In this document: one piece after another, positions 28,868-37,559 of the stretch
Layout: each line of letters begins with the position of its first letter
Numbering within the stretch: the first letter of the stretch is position 1
NCBI RefSeq assembly: GCF_947495675.1
Contig: NZ_CANLZX010000022.1
Coordinates: forward strand, 1 to 61,943
From: an uncultured Algibacter sp.
GTDB lineage: Bacteria > Bacteroidota > Bacteroidia > Flavobacteriales > Flavobacteriaceae
Length of the DNA stretch: 61,943 bases
Direction: 5' to 3'
Notes under the pieces: model-generated
Seen by the model: only the letters and a program-made list of their open reading frames with translations
What the model was told of the DNA's origin: nothing
Database searches by the model: none
Program-made: the position numbers and the translations under genes

Positions 28868-29776
28868 TTATAATTTTTCAGCAATTCGAAGCTTTGCACT
28901 TCTTGCCCTATTGTTTATTTTAATTTCTTCTTTAGAAGGAACAATTAATCCGTTTATTTTTTTTAGCGGCACTTCATAATTACCAAACACATCTCGTTCA
29001 GGCTCTCCTTCAAACATACCGTTTCTTATAAACCTCTTTACCAACCTATCTTCGAGAGAGTGATAGGATATAAAACTTAAACGACCGCCAACTTTTAACA
29101 CTTCTGGAGTTTGCATTAAAAACTCCTTTAAAACCTCAATTTCTTGGTTGACCTCAATTCTTATTGCTTGATATATTTGAGCTAATACCTTATTTTCATG
29201 ACGTGGTGGCAAAAATTTTCTTAACACGGTTTTTAATTGTTTGCTTGTAATAATTGGTTCATTTTTTCTAAACTCAACAATTAATCTTGCCATTGCTGGC
29301 GCTGCACGCAACTCACCATACTGCAAAAACACTTGTTTTAACTTTTCTTCTTCATACTCATTAACCACATGAAAAGCAGACAACTCATTTTCTTGATTCA
29401 TTCGCATATCTAAATCTGCTTCAAAACGTGTTGAAAATCCACGCTTAGCAACATCAAACTGATGTGATGATACGCCAAAATCTGCAAGTATTCCATCAAC
29501 TTGTTTTACACCATGAAATCTTAAAAAGCGTTTAACATATCTAAAATTCTCATGAATTAACGTAAACCTATCATCATCAATTGAATTCTTAAGAGCATCT
29601 TGATCTTGATCAAAAGCAAAAAGCCTCCCCTTTTCACCAAGACGACTTAATATTTCTTTGCTGTGACCTCCACCTCCAAAAGTAACATCCACATATATTC
29701 CATCTGGCTTTATATCCAAACCATCAACGGTTTCTTTAAGAAGTACAGGGTTATGATATTCCATGGTCGTCATCAT
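28868..29776 (-). CDS. rsmH: 16S rRNA (cytosine(1402)-N4)-methyltransferase
   Basis: RsmH (MraW) methylates C1402 in the ribosomal P site. The 302 residues contain the SAM-binding VDVTFGGGGHS, DFGVSSHQFD, RGFSTRFEADLDMRM and the C-terminal SYHSLEDRLVK and NNRARSAKLR motifs. The frame begins MMTTMEYHNPVLL. Homologues usually start at the Met before YHNPVLL (29764), so the true start may be 12 bases in. It overlaps the end of mraZ. Confidence 0.96.
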   Translation of the reverse strand: MMTTMEYHNPVLLKETVDGLDIKPDGIYVDVTFGGGGHSKEILSRLGEKGRLFAFDQDQDALKNSIDDDRFTLIHENFRYVKRFLRFHGVKQVDGILADFGVSSHQFDVAKRGFSTRFEADLDMRMNQENELSAFHVVNEYEEEKLKQVFLQYGELRAAPAMARLIVEFRKNEPIITSKQLKTVLRKFLPPRHENKVLAQIYQAIRIEVNQEIEVLKEFLMQTPEVLKVGGRLSFISYHSLEDRLVKRFIRNGMFEGEPERDVFGNYEVPLKKINGLIVPSKEEIKINNRARSAKLRIAEKL

Positions 29777-30221
29777 CTTGTCCCATTACCTCTTCAGCTA
29801 AATCTGCAAAATCAACAGATGCATCATCAATAGCTTGTTCGTATAAATCTTTATCCCAAATCTCAATAATATTAATTGCTGAAGCCACTACAATATTTTT
29901 TGAAATATCTGCAAAAACCGTTAAGTCTTTTGGTATTAATAATCTACCATTCACATCGACTTCAACCATCTTAGCACCAGCTGTAAACCTTCTAATAAAA
30001 TCGTTATTTTTCTTTTTAAACTTATTAAGTTTATTCATTTTCTGCATTAACACTTGCCATTCTCCTATTGGGTAAAGCTCTAGGCATTTTTGAAACACAG
30101 AACGACGTATCACAAAACCATCCTGCAAAATTGCAGAAAGCTGCTTTTTGATTGCTGCTGGCATCATTAATCTGCCTTTCACATCAACTTTACAATCGTA
30201 TGTCCCTGTAATTAAATCCAA
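29751..30221 (-). CDS. mraZ: MraZ, transcriptional regulator of the dcw cluster
   Basis: MraZ is a ring-shaped DNA-binding protein with two AbrB-like domains that represses the dcw promoter in E. coli. The 156 residues show both halves: CKVDVKGRLMMPAA (10-23) and VEVDVNGRLLIPKDL (about 88-102). It ends with an Asp-rich tail that overlaps rsmH. A -7 box and three 10-bp-spaced GTGG repeats lie directly upstream, matching self-control. Confidence 0.96.
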   Translation of the reverse strand: MDLITGTYDCKVDVKGRLMMPAAIKKQLSAILQDGFVIRRSVFQKCLELYPIGEWQVLMQKMNKLNKFKKKNNDFIRRFTAGAKMVEVDVNGRLLIPKDLTVFADISKNIVVASAINIIEIWDKDLYEQAIDDASVDFADLAEEVMGQDDDDHGIS

Positions 30222-30253
30222 AGTGGTTTGCTGACTTATAAACGTTTAAGTGT

Positions 30254-30261
30254 CAAATATA
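30254..30261 (-). promoter_or_regulatory. -7 box of the mraZ (dcw) promoter
   Basis: On the minus strand TATATTTG matches TAnnTTTG and ends 32 bases before the mraZ ATG. The -33 region would fall inside the GTGG repeats just upstream. Confidence 0.65.
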
Positions 30262-30272
30262 TTGAAAATTAT

Positions 30273-30297
30273 CCCACATTATACCACTATATACCAC
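30273..30297 (-). promoter_or_regulatory. Putative MraZ operator: three GTGG repeats, 10-bp period
   Basis: Reading toward mraZ, the minus strand has GTGGT-ATATA-GTGGT-ATAAT-GTGGG. The E. coli MraZ operator is known as three TGGGN direct repeats separated by 5 bases, so the core and the 10-bp period agree. The repeats end 11 bases before the -7 box and would cover the -33 region, fitting repression. Confidence 0.7.
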
Positions 30298-30548
30298 TTT
30301 GTTAATAAATTTTTGTTTAAATATGTTTTTAAACCGATATAAGAATTGTAAAACCTACATTATTAGTAGCTCAATTAAAATGTTAACCTATAATATTTGA
30401 ATAAGTAGATTGTTAATATGTCTTTTTGATTTTTTGGAAAATTTGACGTATTATTTTGTTGTGTTTTTTGCTTGAAATCAATTATTATAGTGGAAATATG
30501 AATGAAATAACTATATTTGTTTTCAACGAATGAATGACTAACCGATTG
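30298..30548. other. Divergent intergenic region between mraZ and the hydrolase gene
   Basis: Together with the MraZ operator and promoter, this makes a gap of about 330 bases between divergent starts. Apart from the two -7 boxes and the operator, I see only AT-rich sequence. A 60-codon leftward open frame (30375-30557) has no recognisable features and overlaps the rightward gene start, so it is not called. Confidence 0.5.
30512..30519 (+). promoter_or_regulatory. -7 box of the alpha/beta hydrolase gene
   Basis: TATATTTG lies 14 bases before the ATG at 30534 and 29 bases before the ATG at 30549. With a start of transcription about 7 bases after the box, the second ATG has the more normal leader length and decides the start chosen. 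Confidence 0.55.
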
Positions 30549-31313
30549 ATGACGCATCGCTTAAAAAAAGAAGAAAAATTTAGCTATATTGAAGCTGGAG
30601 AAGGCACACCTATAATTGTATTACATGGCCTTATGGGTGGTTTAAGTAACTTTGATGCTGTAACAGATTATTTTAGCACAAGAGGCTATAAAATACTTAT
30701 TCCAGAGTTACCTCTTTACCATTTGTCCTTAATAAAGACTAATGTTAAGAATTTCGCAAAATACTTGCATGATTTTATTGAATTTAAAGGCTTTAAAGAA
30801 GTTATTTTACTAGGAAATTCTTTAGGTGGTCATATTGGATTATACCATACAAAACTTTATCCAGAAAGCGTAAAAGCATTAATTATAACTGGAAGCTCTG
30901 GGTTATATGAAAACGCAATGGGTGGTGGCTACACAAAACGTAGTGACTATGAAGTTATTAAAAAGAAAGCACAAGATGTTTTTTACGACCCTGCTGTTGC
31001 TACAAAAGAGATTGTAGATGAAGTTTACGAAACAGTTAACGACCGTAATAAGCTTATAAAAACATTAGCAATTGCAAAAAGTGCAATAAGACATAACATG
31101 TCTAAAGACTTGCCTACTTTAAATATACCAACGTGTATTATTTGGGGGAAAAACGACAATGTTACACCTCCTGAAGTTGCAGAAGAGTTTAACCAGTTAT
31201 TACCAGATTCTGAATTATTTTGGATTGATAAATGTGGTCATGCTGCTATGATGGAGCATCCAGAAAAATTCAATGAAATACTTGATACTTGGCTTAAGAA
31301 AAGAGATTTTTAA
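30549..31313 (+). CDS. Alpha/beta hydrolase
   Basis: This is a serine hydrolase of the alpha/beta fold with unknown substrate. From the ATG at 30549 it has 254 residues. Visible elements are the oxyanion loop VLHGLMGG, the nucleophile elbow GNSLGGH, the likely catalytic Asp in WGKNDNVTPP and the catalytic His in CGHAAMMEHP. No signal peptide is present, so it is cytoplasmic. It leads a rightward group with engB 70 bases later. Confidence 0.88.
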   Translation: MTHRLKKEEKFSYIEAGEGTPIIVLHGLMGGLSNFDAVTDYFSTRGYKILIPELPLYHLSLIKTNVKNFAKYLHDFIEFKGFKEVILLGNSLGGHIGLYHTKLYPESVKALIITGSSGLYENAMGGGYTKRSDYEVIKKKAQDVFYDPAVATKEIVDEVYETVNDRNKLIKTLAIAKSAIRHNMSKDLPTLNIPTCIIWGKNDNVTPPEVAEEFNQLLPDSELFWIDKCGHAAMMEHPEKFNEILDTWLKKRDF

Positions 31314-31385
31314 AAGCCATTTAATATTATTTAAAAATTCAATTAATACATTTCTCTTCTTCAAGAGAATAAAAAATATTCTACT

Positions 31386-31991
31386 TTGAAAATTAAGTCT
31401 GCCGAATTTGTTGTTAGCAACTCTAATGTTGAAAAATGCCCTAAAAGCAGATTGCCTGAATATGCCTTTATTGGCAGAAGTAACGTTGGTAAATCTTCAT
31501 TAATTAATATGCTTACCAGCAGAAAAAGTTTAGCCAAAACATCTGGAAGACCAGGAAAAACACAATTAATTAATCATTTTTTAATTAATAAAAATTGGCA
31601 CCTAGTAGATTTACCTGGTTATGGTTATGCTCGCGTTTCAAAAAGTGCTAAAAAAGTGTTCCAAAAGTTTATAACACAGTATTTTGCCTTTCGCGAACAA
31701 CTAGTCACTGCTTTTGTACTTGTAGATATAAGACACGAACCTCAACCCATAGATTTAGAGTTTATGCAATGGTTGGGTGAAAATGGCATTCCGTTTTCTA
31801 TCATATTTACCAAAGCTGATAAACTTAGACCTAAAGCTATTGAAAATCATATTGAAGTTTATAAAAATATTATGTTGGAAACTTGGGAAGAAGTTCCTAA
31901 TTATTTTATCACCTCATCATCTAAAGATATTGGGAAAGAAGACGTATTAGAATATATTGATGGTTTAAATGAAAACTTTATTTCAAATTAA
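31386..31991 (+). CDS. engB: Ribosome biogenesis GTPase EngB (YsxC/YihA)
   Basis: EngB is an essential GTPase acting in late 50S assembly. The 201 residues have G1 GRSNVGKSS (about 31-39), the switch region GRPGKTQ, G3 DLPGYGYA, and G4 TKADK. The frame starts with TTG. The resulting N-terminus (MKIKSAEFVVS...PEYAFIGRSN) matches the family, so the rare start is accepted. Confidence 0.96.
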   Translation: MKIKSAEFVVSNSNVEKCPKSRLPEYAFIGRSNVGKSSLINMLTSRKSLAKTSGRPGKTQLINHFLINKNWHLVDLPGYGYARVSKSAKKVFQKFITQYFAFREQLVTAFVLVDIRHEPQPIDLEFMQWLGENGIPFSIIFTKADKLRPKAIENHIEVYKNIMLETWEEVPNYFITSSSKDIGKEDVLEYIDGLNENFISN

Positions 31992-32027
31992 TTTTTTTCG
32001 TCCAACCTATTTACTATCGTTTAAAAA

Positions 32028-33047
32028 ATGATGAAAAACATGAAAAATATATGTATTTCAAAAAACGACATGGAAAGCACGCTTTTCAAAATTTTCATCA
32101 AATATAATTTCACTAAAGAAAAAGCAAAATTATTATCAGAAGTTTTTACTGAAAATTCACTTTCTGGTGTAACTTCTCATGGTATAAATCGCGTACCTCT
32201 TTTTATAGATTACATAAAAAAAAACTTAGTTAACAAAAATGCCGAAGCTAAAAAAGCAGAAGCCCTAGGAAGTATTGAACGCTGGGATGGCAATAATGGA
32301 CCAGGTATATTAAACGCTATAACATGCACTAATCGCGCAGTTGAATTATCCAAAACACACGGAATTGGCCTAGTAGCTTTAAGAAACACGAACCATTGGA
32401 TGAGGGGCGGATATTATGGTTGGCAAGCTGCAGCACAAGATTGTATTTCAATTCTTTTTACAAATACAAAACCTAATATGCCTGCTTGGGGAGGACAGGA
32501 TTTAAAATTAGGAAACAATCCATTTATTATTTCAATTCCTAGAAAAGAAGGACATATTGTATTAGATATGGCTATTTCACAATTTTCTTTTGGAAAAATA
32601 AATGACTACAAATTAAAAGGAGAAAATTTACCTTTTGATGGCGGATGGGATAATAACGGAAATCTAACTAATAACCCAGAACAGATTTTAGAAAGCGAAA
32701 AAAGTTTACCTATTGGTTATTGGAAAGGATCTGCACTTGCTATGGTATTAGATATGTTAGCAACAATTTTATCAGCCGGAAACTCCACATATAAAATAGG
32801 TTTAGATGAATATGAATCTGGTGTTTCACAAATATTTATTTGCATAAACCAGACTGCATTTAGAGATTCAAACTTACAAGAAAAGCTTTTAAAAGAAATT
32901 ATAGATTTCACTCACCAAACAACACATACCAAACCTGGAGAAAAAACATATTATCCAGGAGAACGTAGCTTAAAAACGAGAACAGAAAACTTAAAAAATG
33001 GAATTTGTGTAAACCAAAGTATTTGGCAAAAAGTTCTAGAGCTATAA
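32028..33047 (+). CDS. yiaK: Ldh2-family oxidoreductase, YiaK (2,3-diketo-L-gulonate reductase) type
   Basis: YiaK-type enzymes reduce 2,3-diketo-L-gulonate with NAD(P)H. The 339 residues closely follow E. coli YiaK as recalled: SGVTSHGINR (catalytic His), HGIGLVALRNTNHWMRGG, YGWQAA, FDGGWDNNGNLT and GYWKGS. The long shared stretch around NHWMRGG makes this subgroup more likely than malate or ureidoglycolate dehydrogenases. Three in-frame Met codons near the start leave it uncertain by a few residues. No sugar-acid genes lie beside it, so its substrate in this organism is open. Confidence 0.85.
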   Translation: MMKNMKNICISKNDMESTLFKIFIKYNFTKEKAKLLSEVFTENSLSGVTSHGINRVPLFIDYIKKNLVNKNAEAKKAEALGSIERWDGNNGPGILNAITCTNRAVELSKTHGIGLVALRNTNHWMRGGYYGWQAAAQDCISILFTNTKPNMPAWGGQDLKLGNNPFIISIPRKEGHIVLDMAISQFSFGKINDYKLKGENLPFDGGWDNNGNLTNNPEQILESEKSLPIGYWKGSALAMVLDMLATILSAGNSTYKIGLDEYESGVSQIFICINQTAFRDSNLQEKLLKEIIDFTHQTTHTKPGEKTYYPGERSLKTRTENLKNGICVNQSIWQKVLEL

Positions 33048-33060
33048 CAAGAAAAACTTA

Positions 33061-34155
33061 TTAACTCTTCACATCCAGAGCATCACGCAAAGCATTTCCA
33101 ATTAACATAAACGCCATTACCAAACTCATAATACAAAGCCCCGGTATAATAGCTAAATAAGGTTTACCTAAAATTATATAATTGTAATGATCTTTAATCA
33201 TCGCACCCCAACTTGCCATTGGAGGTTGCGCACCTATGCCCAAAAAACTTAAACCACTTTCTATTAAAATGGCTCCAGCAAAATTAGCTGCAGATATTAC
33301 AATTACAGGTGCCATAATATTTGGCAAAATATGTTTACTAATAATTCTTAAATCGTTATAACCTAGAGCTCGTGCCGCAGTAACATATTGCATTTCTTTG
33401 GCGCTAATTATTTGACCGCGCACAACTCTAGCAACCTCGACCCACATGGTTAGACCTACGGCTATAAACACTTGCCAAAACCCTTTACCTAATGCTAAAG
33501 TAATTGCAATAACTAATAATAATGTTGGTATAGACCATGTTACATTTATAATCCACATGATTATTGCATCAATTTTTCCTCCAAAATAACCAGCTATGCT
33601 CCCCATAAAAACACCTATTAACAATGATATAAGAACCGCGACAAAACCTATAAAAAAAGAAATTCTAGCACCAACTAAAATACGACTTAACAAATCGCGC
33701 CCATATTTATCTGTTCCAAAAACGAAGCTTTTCTCTATTATAAAATTTTCAAGTGAATTATCTGGGAACACACTAAGCTTTATTGTTTTTTCTGCTCCTT
33801 CTAAACCATCAGTTGCATATTCTTTATAAACTAAAACATCGTCTTTAATATTATATTCTGAAATTGGGATTTCTGAATCTGTGTTTTTTTTTCCAAAAAA
33901 TATTTTATCAATAAAACTTTGCTTAACTTTAATTTTGGATGGAATGGTAAGCATATCTACTTTAAAACCAGGTTTTTCAGAATGTATTGCCAAATGCATT
34001 TGGTTTGCATATTGGGAATCGTCGGGTGCAAAAACATATGCAAATACAGAAACTAAACCTACGAAAACAATGAAGTAAAAACTGAAAACGCCCCAAAAGT
34101 TCTTTTTAAACTTTTGGAGCGCTAATTGTTTAAGTGAGTTTGATTTATGACTCAT
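33061..34155 (-). CDS. ABC transporter permease, OppC/DppC type, with large extra N-terminal domain
   Basis: This is an inner-membrane permease of the peptide/nickel ABC importer family. After a first membrane helix (about 18-42) come about 100 extracytoplasmic residues (~45-150, including SKIKVKQSFIDKIFFGKK), then HGTDKYGRDLLSR-like FGTDKYGRDLLSRIL and the transport domain with its EAA loop (AARALGYNDLRII...LPN). C-terminal SFLGIGAQPPMASWG is typical of OppC. No OppB, ATPase or binding protein lies nearby, so the partners must be elsewhere. Confidence 0.9.
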   Translation of the reverse strand: MSHKSNSLKQLALQKFKKNFWGVFSFYFIVFVGLVSVFAYVFAPDDSQYANQMHLAIHSEKPGFKVDMLTIPSKIKVKQSFIDKIFFGKKNTDSEIPISEYNIKDDVLVYKEYATDGLEGAEKTIKLSVFPDNSLENFIIEKSFVFGTDKYGRDLLSRILVGARISFFIGFVAVLISLLIGVFMGSIAGYFGGKIDAIIMWIINVTWSIPTLLLVIAITLALGKGFWQVFIAVGLTMWVEVARVVRGQIISAKEMQYVTAARALGYNDLRIISKHILPNIMAPVIVISAANFAGAILIESGLSFLGIGAQPPMASWGAMIKDHYNYIILGKPYLAIIPGLCIMSLVMAFMLIGNALRDALDVKS

Positions 34156-34171
34156 TAATACTTTTTATAAT

Positions 34172-36319
34172 TTAGTTTTGTACGGTCGCTACTTTTTTAA
34201 TCGGATAAGATGTTTTTAAATCCTCTAACACATTAAGTGCTTCTTCAACATAAACATCCTTACTCAAGCTAACATGCCAACGCTCACGCTTTTCTTTCAA
34301 ATCTGTTGTATCTTGAGCTATTAAAGCTTTTTCAAAACCATGAGATTCAAAAGTTAAATTTGTTGTATAGTTAGAAATTGCTTCGAATTTTTTAGATTCT
34401 AATTCATTAGCTTCTAATTGGTCTTTGTAAGTTTTATAATTTAAAGAATATACTGTTTCATCAATTTTACTCTTCACCCATTTAGCATTCTCTTCTATCA
34501 GTTTTAATTGCTGATTAGTACTCATACGCTTTTTACTATTTTCAACTGTAGCTTCGTAATCAAAATAATGTTCCCATGGTGTGTATTGTGCAGCATCAAT
34601 TTCATCATATGGTAATGGATTGTCTTTATCTTTCTCACCAACATCAATAAAACTAAATCTCCCCGGCACATTAACATCACTTTTAACTCCTTCTAATTGA
34701 ACGGAACCTCCATTAATTCTATAATATTTTTGTCTGGTAAGAGCTAATGCACCTAAATCGCCACTTGTATTATTTCTTAACATGTTATTTAAATCAATAA
34801 CATTTTGAACAGTACCTTTCCCGTATGTTTGTTTACCTCCAATAATAATGGCTCGTTTGTAATCTTGCATAGCTGCTGCCATGATTTCTGAGGCTGAAGC
34901 CGAAATTTCATTAACCAGAATTACTAATGGCCCATCCCAAGAAATAGATTTATCTCTGTCTTTTAACACCTCTTTAGGTTGATCTGTGGAACGCACTTGA
35001 ACAACTGGTCCTTCTTTAATAAACAATCCAGCCATATCTACTACAGCAGGTAAAGACCCACCTCCGTTATTACGCAAATCGAGAACTAAACCTTCAATTC
35101 CGTCTTCTTTTAATCGCTCAATCTCATGCTTTACATCTTTTGCAGCATTAATATTTTTATAATCTTGAAAATCTACATAAAACGCTGGTAAGTTAATAAT
35201 ACCAAATTTTTTATTATCCTTTTCAACTATTGAAGATTTTGCATAAGTCTCAACTAATTCAACAACATCTCTTACAATCTCAATATCTTTTACAGTACCG
35301 TCAACTTTTTTAATGGTTAACGTTACTTTGGTTCCTTTTGGTCCTTTTATATATTTTATAGCGTCGTTAATACGCATACCAACAATATCCACAGGAAACT
35401 CTTCATCTTCTTGTTTTACTTTAAGAATTACATCTTCTACTTCTAATTCATTACTTCTCCATGCTGGACCACCAGAAATTAATTCAACAATTTTTATATA
35501 ATCCATTCTTTTTTGAAGCCTTGCCCCAATACCTTCTAATTTACCAGACATTCTTTGGTCAAAATCTTCTTTACCCTTAGGTGCTAGATAATATGTATGT
35601 GGATCGAATTCTTCAACAATAGTATTCACGTAAACAGCAAACCAATCTTCGCGTCTTTGATCATCTATATAATCTTCAAAATAAATATTAATTGATTTTA
35701 ATGTGGCTTCTCTTGCTTCTTTTTCTATTTGAGCCTCAGATTTTAAAACATAATCAGGATTTTTTTCCTTAGTTCTTTTTTCTTCTTCTATTATATCATC
35801 ATAATTGGATAGTGTAGAAAACTTCAATTGTTTTCTCCAACGGTCTTTCATTTCTCTTTTATTTTTAACAAACGAGCTATTCTCATAGTTTGTCTCAAAT
35901 TCTTCGTCGATAGTGTAATCGAAAGGTTCTGACAATACTTCTTTGTATATGGCTTTAACTTCCTCAATTCGTTTTAGCATGCGCTCATTTACTACATTAA
36001 AGAATGTAATATCTGTTGCTTTAAGTTGATCATCAATAGTTAGTTTATATTTCTCAAAATCCTTATAATCAGACTCATAGAAATAGCGTTTTACTGGATC
36101 TACAATTTCAATATAATCTGAAAATAATTCCTCAGAAAAAGCATCATCAAAAGCTATTGGATCAAAATGTCCTTGTTCTAAAACAAAAGTAATTATCTGG
36201 ATTAATAATTTATCTTTATCTGGGTTACTGAATTTTTTTGACGTAAAACTACAAGATGCAAAGGCTAGCACTAGTAATAATGAGAGTACTTTAAAATTTC
36301 TTTTCATAATATTCTTCAT
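34172..36319 (-). CDS. prc: Tail-specific protease Prc (S41 family) lipoprotein
   Basis: Prc cleaves proteins from their C-termini in the periplasm. The 715-residue product has a lipoprotein signal (VLAFASC), a helical N-domain, a PDZ domain (about 240-335, GIGARLQKR...), and the S41 core with catalytic Ser in EISASASEIMAAAMQDY and Lys in TYGKGTVQ. The C-terminal DUF3340-type extension gives the full Prc architecture. An in-frame ATG at 36307 is an equally good start. It lies 16 bases upstream of the OppC-type gene. Confidence 0.95.
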   Translation of the reverse strand: MKNIMKRNFKVLSLLLVLAFASCSFTSKKFSNPDKDKLLIQIITFVLEQGHFDPIAFDDAFSEELFSDYIEIVDPVKRYFYESDYKDFEKYKLTIDDQLKATDITFFNVVNERMLKRIEEVKAIYKEVLSEPFDYTIDEEFETNYENSSFVKNKREMKDRWRKQLKFSTLSNYDDIIEEEKRTKEKNPDYVLKSEAQIEKEAREATLKSINIYFEDYIDDQRREDWFAVYVNTIVEEFDPHTYYLAPKGKEDFDQRMSGKLEGIGARLQKRMDYIKIVELISGGPAWRSNELEVEDVILKVKQEDEEFPVDIVGMRINDAIKYIKGPKGTKVTLTIKKVDGTVKDIEIVRDVVELVETYAKSSIVEKDNKKFGIINLPAFYVDFQDYKNINAAKDVKHEIERLKEDGIEGLVLDLRNNGGGSLPAVVDMAGLFIKEGPVVQVRSTDQPKEVLKDRDKSISWDGPLVILVNEISASASEIMAAAMQDYKRAIIIGGKQTYGKGTVQNVIDLNNMLRNNTSGDLGALALTRQKYYRINGGSVQLEGVKSDVNVPGRFSFIDVGEKDKDNPLPYDEIDAAQYTPWEHYFDYEATVENSKKRMSTNQQLKLIEENAKWVKSKIDETVYSLNYKTYKDQLEANELESKKFEAISNYTTNLTFESHGFEKALIAQDTTDLKEKRERWHVSLSKDVYVEEALNVLEDLKTSYPIKKVATVQN

Positions 36320-36483
36320 GAGTTAATCTTTTTTGCTTCTGGAAAGCACAGCATATTTTTCACTAAAATAAAGAAAAAACCATGCCAATTCTGCGAATTG
36401 CTACTAATTTTTTGTTAAAGGAAAGAAATTGGAGGTTTACTAACGAAATTATGTATTTTAGCAATGAATTTTTATTTGCAATA

Positions 36484-37254
36484 ATGAGCAAAAAGCCTCT
36501 TATACTAGTTACTAATGATGATGGCATAAACGCCCCAGGCATTAGAGCTTTAATTTCTGTTATGATTTCTCTTGGCGATGTACTTGTGGTCGCTCCAGAC
36601 AGCCCACAAAGCGGCATGGGGCATGCCATTACTTTAAATTCTACCTTATATACAGAAGAAGTTAATTTTGACAAAGGGCCTCAAAAAGAATTTAGCTGTT
36701 CTGGGACACCTGCAGATTGTGTAAAACTGGCTATAAGAGAATTATCAGATAGAACTCCAGACCTGTGTGTTTCTGGAATCAATCACGGATCTAACGCTTC
36801 AATAAATGTTATTTATTCAGGCACTATGAGCGCAGCTATCGAAGCTGGAATTGAAGGTATACCCGCCATTGGATTCTCATTATTAGATTACAGTTGGGAT
36901 GCTAATTTTGAAGCATCTAAACCTTTTGTAAAGTCAATTACAGAACAGGTATTAGAGCAAGGCTTACCAAATGGTATTGTTTTGAATGTTAACATTCCTA
37001 ACATTACTGAACAAGACATAAAAGGCATTAAAGTTTGTAGACAAGCAAAGGCAAATTGGGTTGAAGAGTTTGACAAACGTAAAACGCCACAAGGAAAAGA
37101 TTACTATTGGCTTACAGGTAAATTTGTTAATTTAGATGGTGGTGAAGATACTGATGAATGGGCGCTTGAAAATGGCTACATATCAATAGTTCCCTCACAA
37201 TTTGACTTAACTGCACACCATTTTATAAAAGATCTAAATAGCTGGAAATTATAA
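36484..37254 (+). CDS. surE: 5'/3'-nucleotidase SurE
   Basis: SurE is a metal-dependent nucleotidase and survival protein. From the ATG at 36484 the product has 256 residues, the family length. It begins PLILVTNDDGINAPG (metal-site Asp12-Asp13), with PDSPQSGMGHAIT and SGINHGSNAS. The frame can be extended 102 bases to an ATG at 36382, but those residues have no counterpart in the family. It leads the surE-membrane protein-lpxB-NlpC-comEC run. Confidence 0.96.
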   Translation: MSKKPLILVTNDDGINAPGIRALISVMISLGDVLVVAPDSPQSGMGHAITLNSTLYTEEVNFDKGPQKEFSCSGTPADCVKLAIRELSDRTPDLCVSGINHGSNASINVIYSGTMSAAIEAGIEGIPAIGFSLLDYSWDANFEASKPFVKSITEQVLEQGLPNGIVLNVNIPNITEQDIKGIKVCRQAKANWVEEFDKRKTPQGKDYYWLTGKFVNLDGGEDTDEWALENGYISIVPSQFDLTAHHFIKDLNSWKL

Positions 37255-37277
37255 TTACTGAAACACATTAAATATAA

Positions 37278-37559
37278 ATGAAAAAAGACATTTTTATAGG
37301 TATGTTTGTTGGATTAATAGCCAATGCCATAGGTTTATTTTTAGCTGCTAATTTATTAGGTAAGGGCGATGATTTTACTTTAGTTATCAAAGCTGCTGCA
37401 GAAGAAGGCTTTCTAGGAAAACTTATTAGTTTAGGCGCTATTCTTAACCTTATTGCTTTTTTTATTTTTATAAGAAAGAAACAAGATTACAAAGCAAGAG
37501 GTGTTTTATTAATTACTGTTTTTATTGCTGTTTTTACTTTTGTATTTAAACTCTTCTAA
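37278..37559 (+). CDS. Small three-helix membrane protein
   Basis: The 93-residue product has three predicted membrane segments (about 5-27, 48-66 and 74-92), with a basic stretch RKKQDYKARG between the last two. No family with known function is recognised. It lies 23 bases after surE and its stop directly abuts the lpxB start, so it is translated in the same operon. The position before lpxB is compatible with an envelope role but does not show one. Confidence 0.8.
   Translation: MKKDIFIGMFVGLIANAIGLFLAANLLGKGDDFTLVIKAAAEEGFLGKLISLGAILNLIAFFIFIRKKQDYKARGVLLITVFIAVFTFVFKLF

Noticed and set aside
30375..30557. Leftward 60-codon ORF between mraZ and the hydrolase gene
   Set aside because: It overlaps the hydrolase start and promoter and encodes a low-complexity sequence with no family signs.
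36363..36674. Leftward ORF overlapping surE
   Set aside because: It lies antisense to the conserved surE coding region and has no recognisable features.
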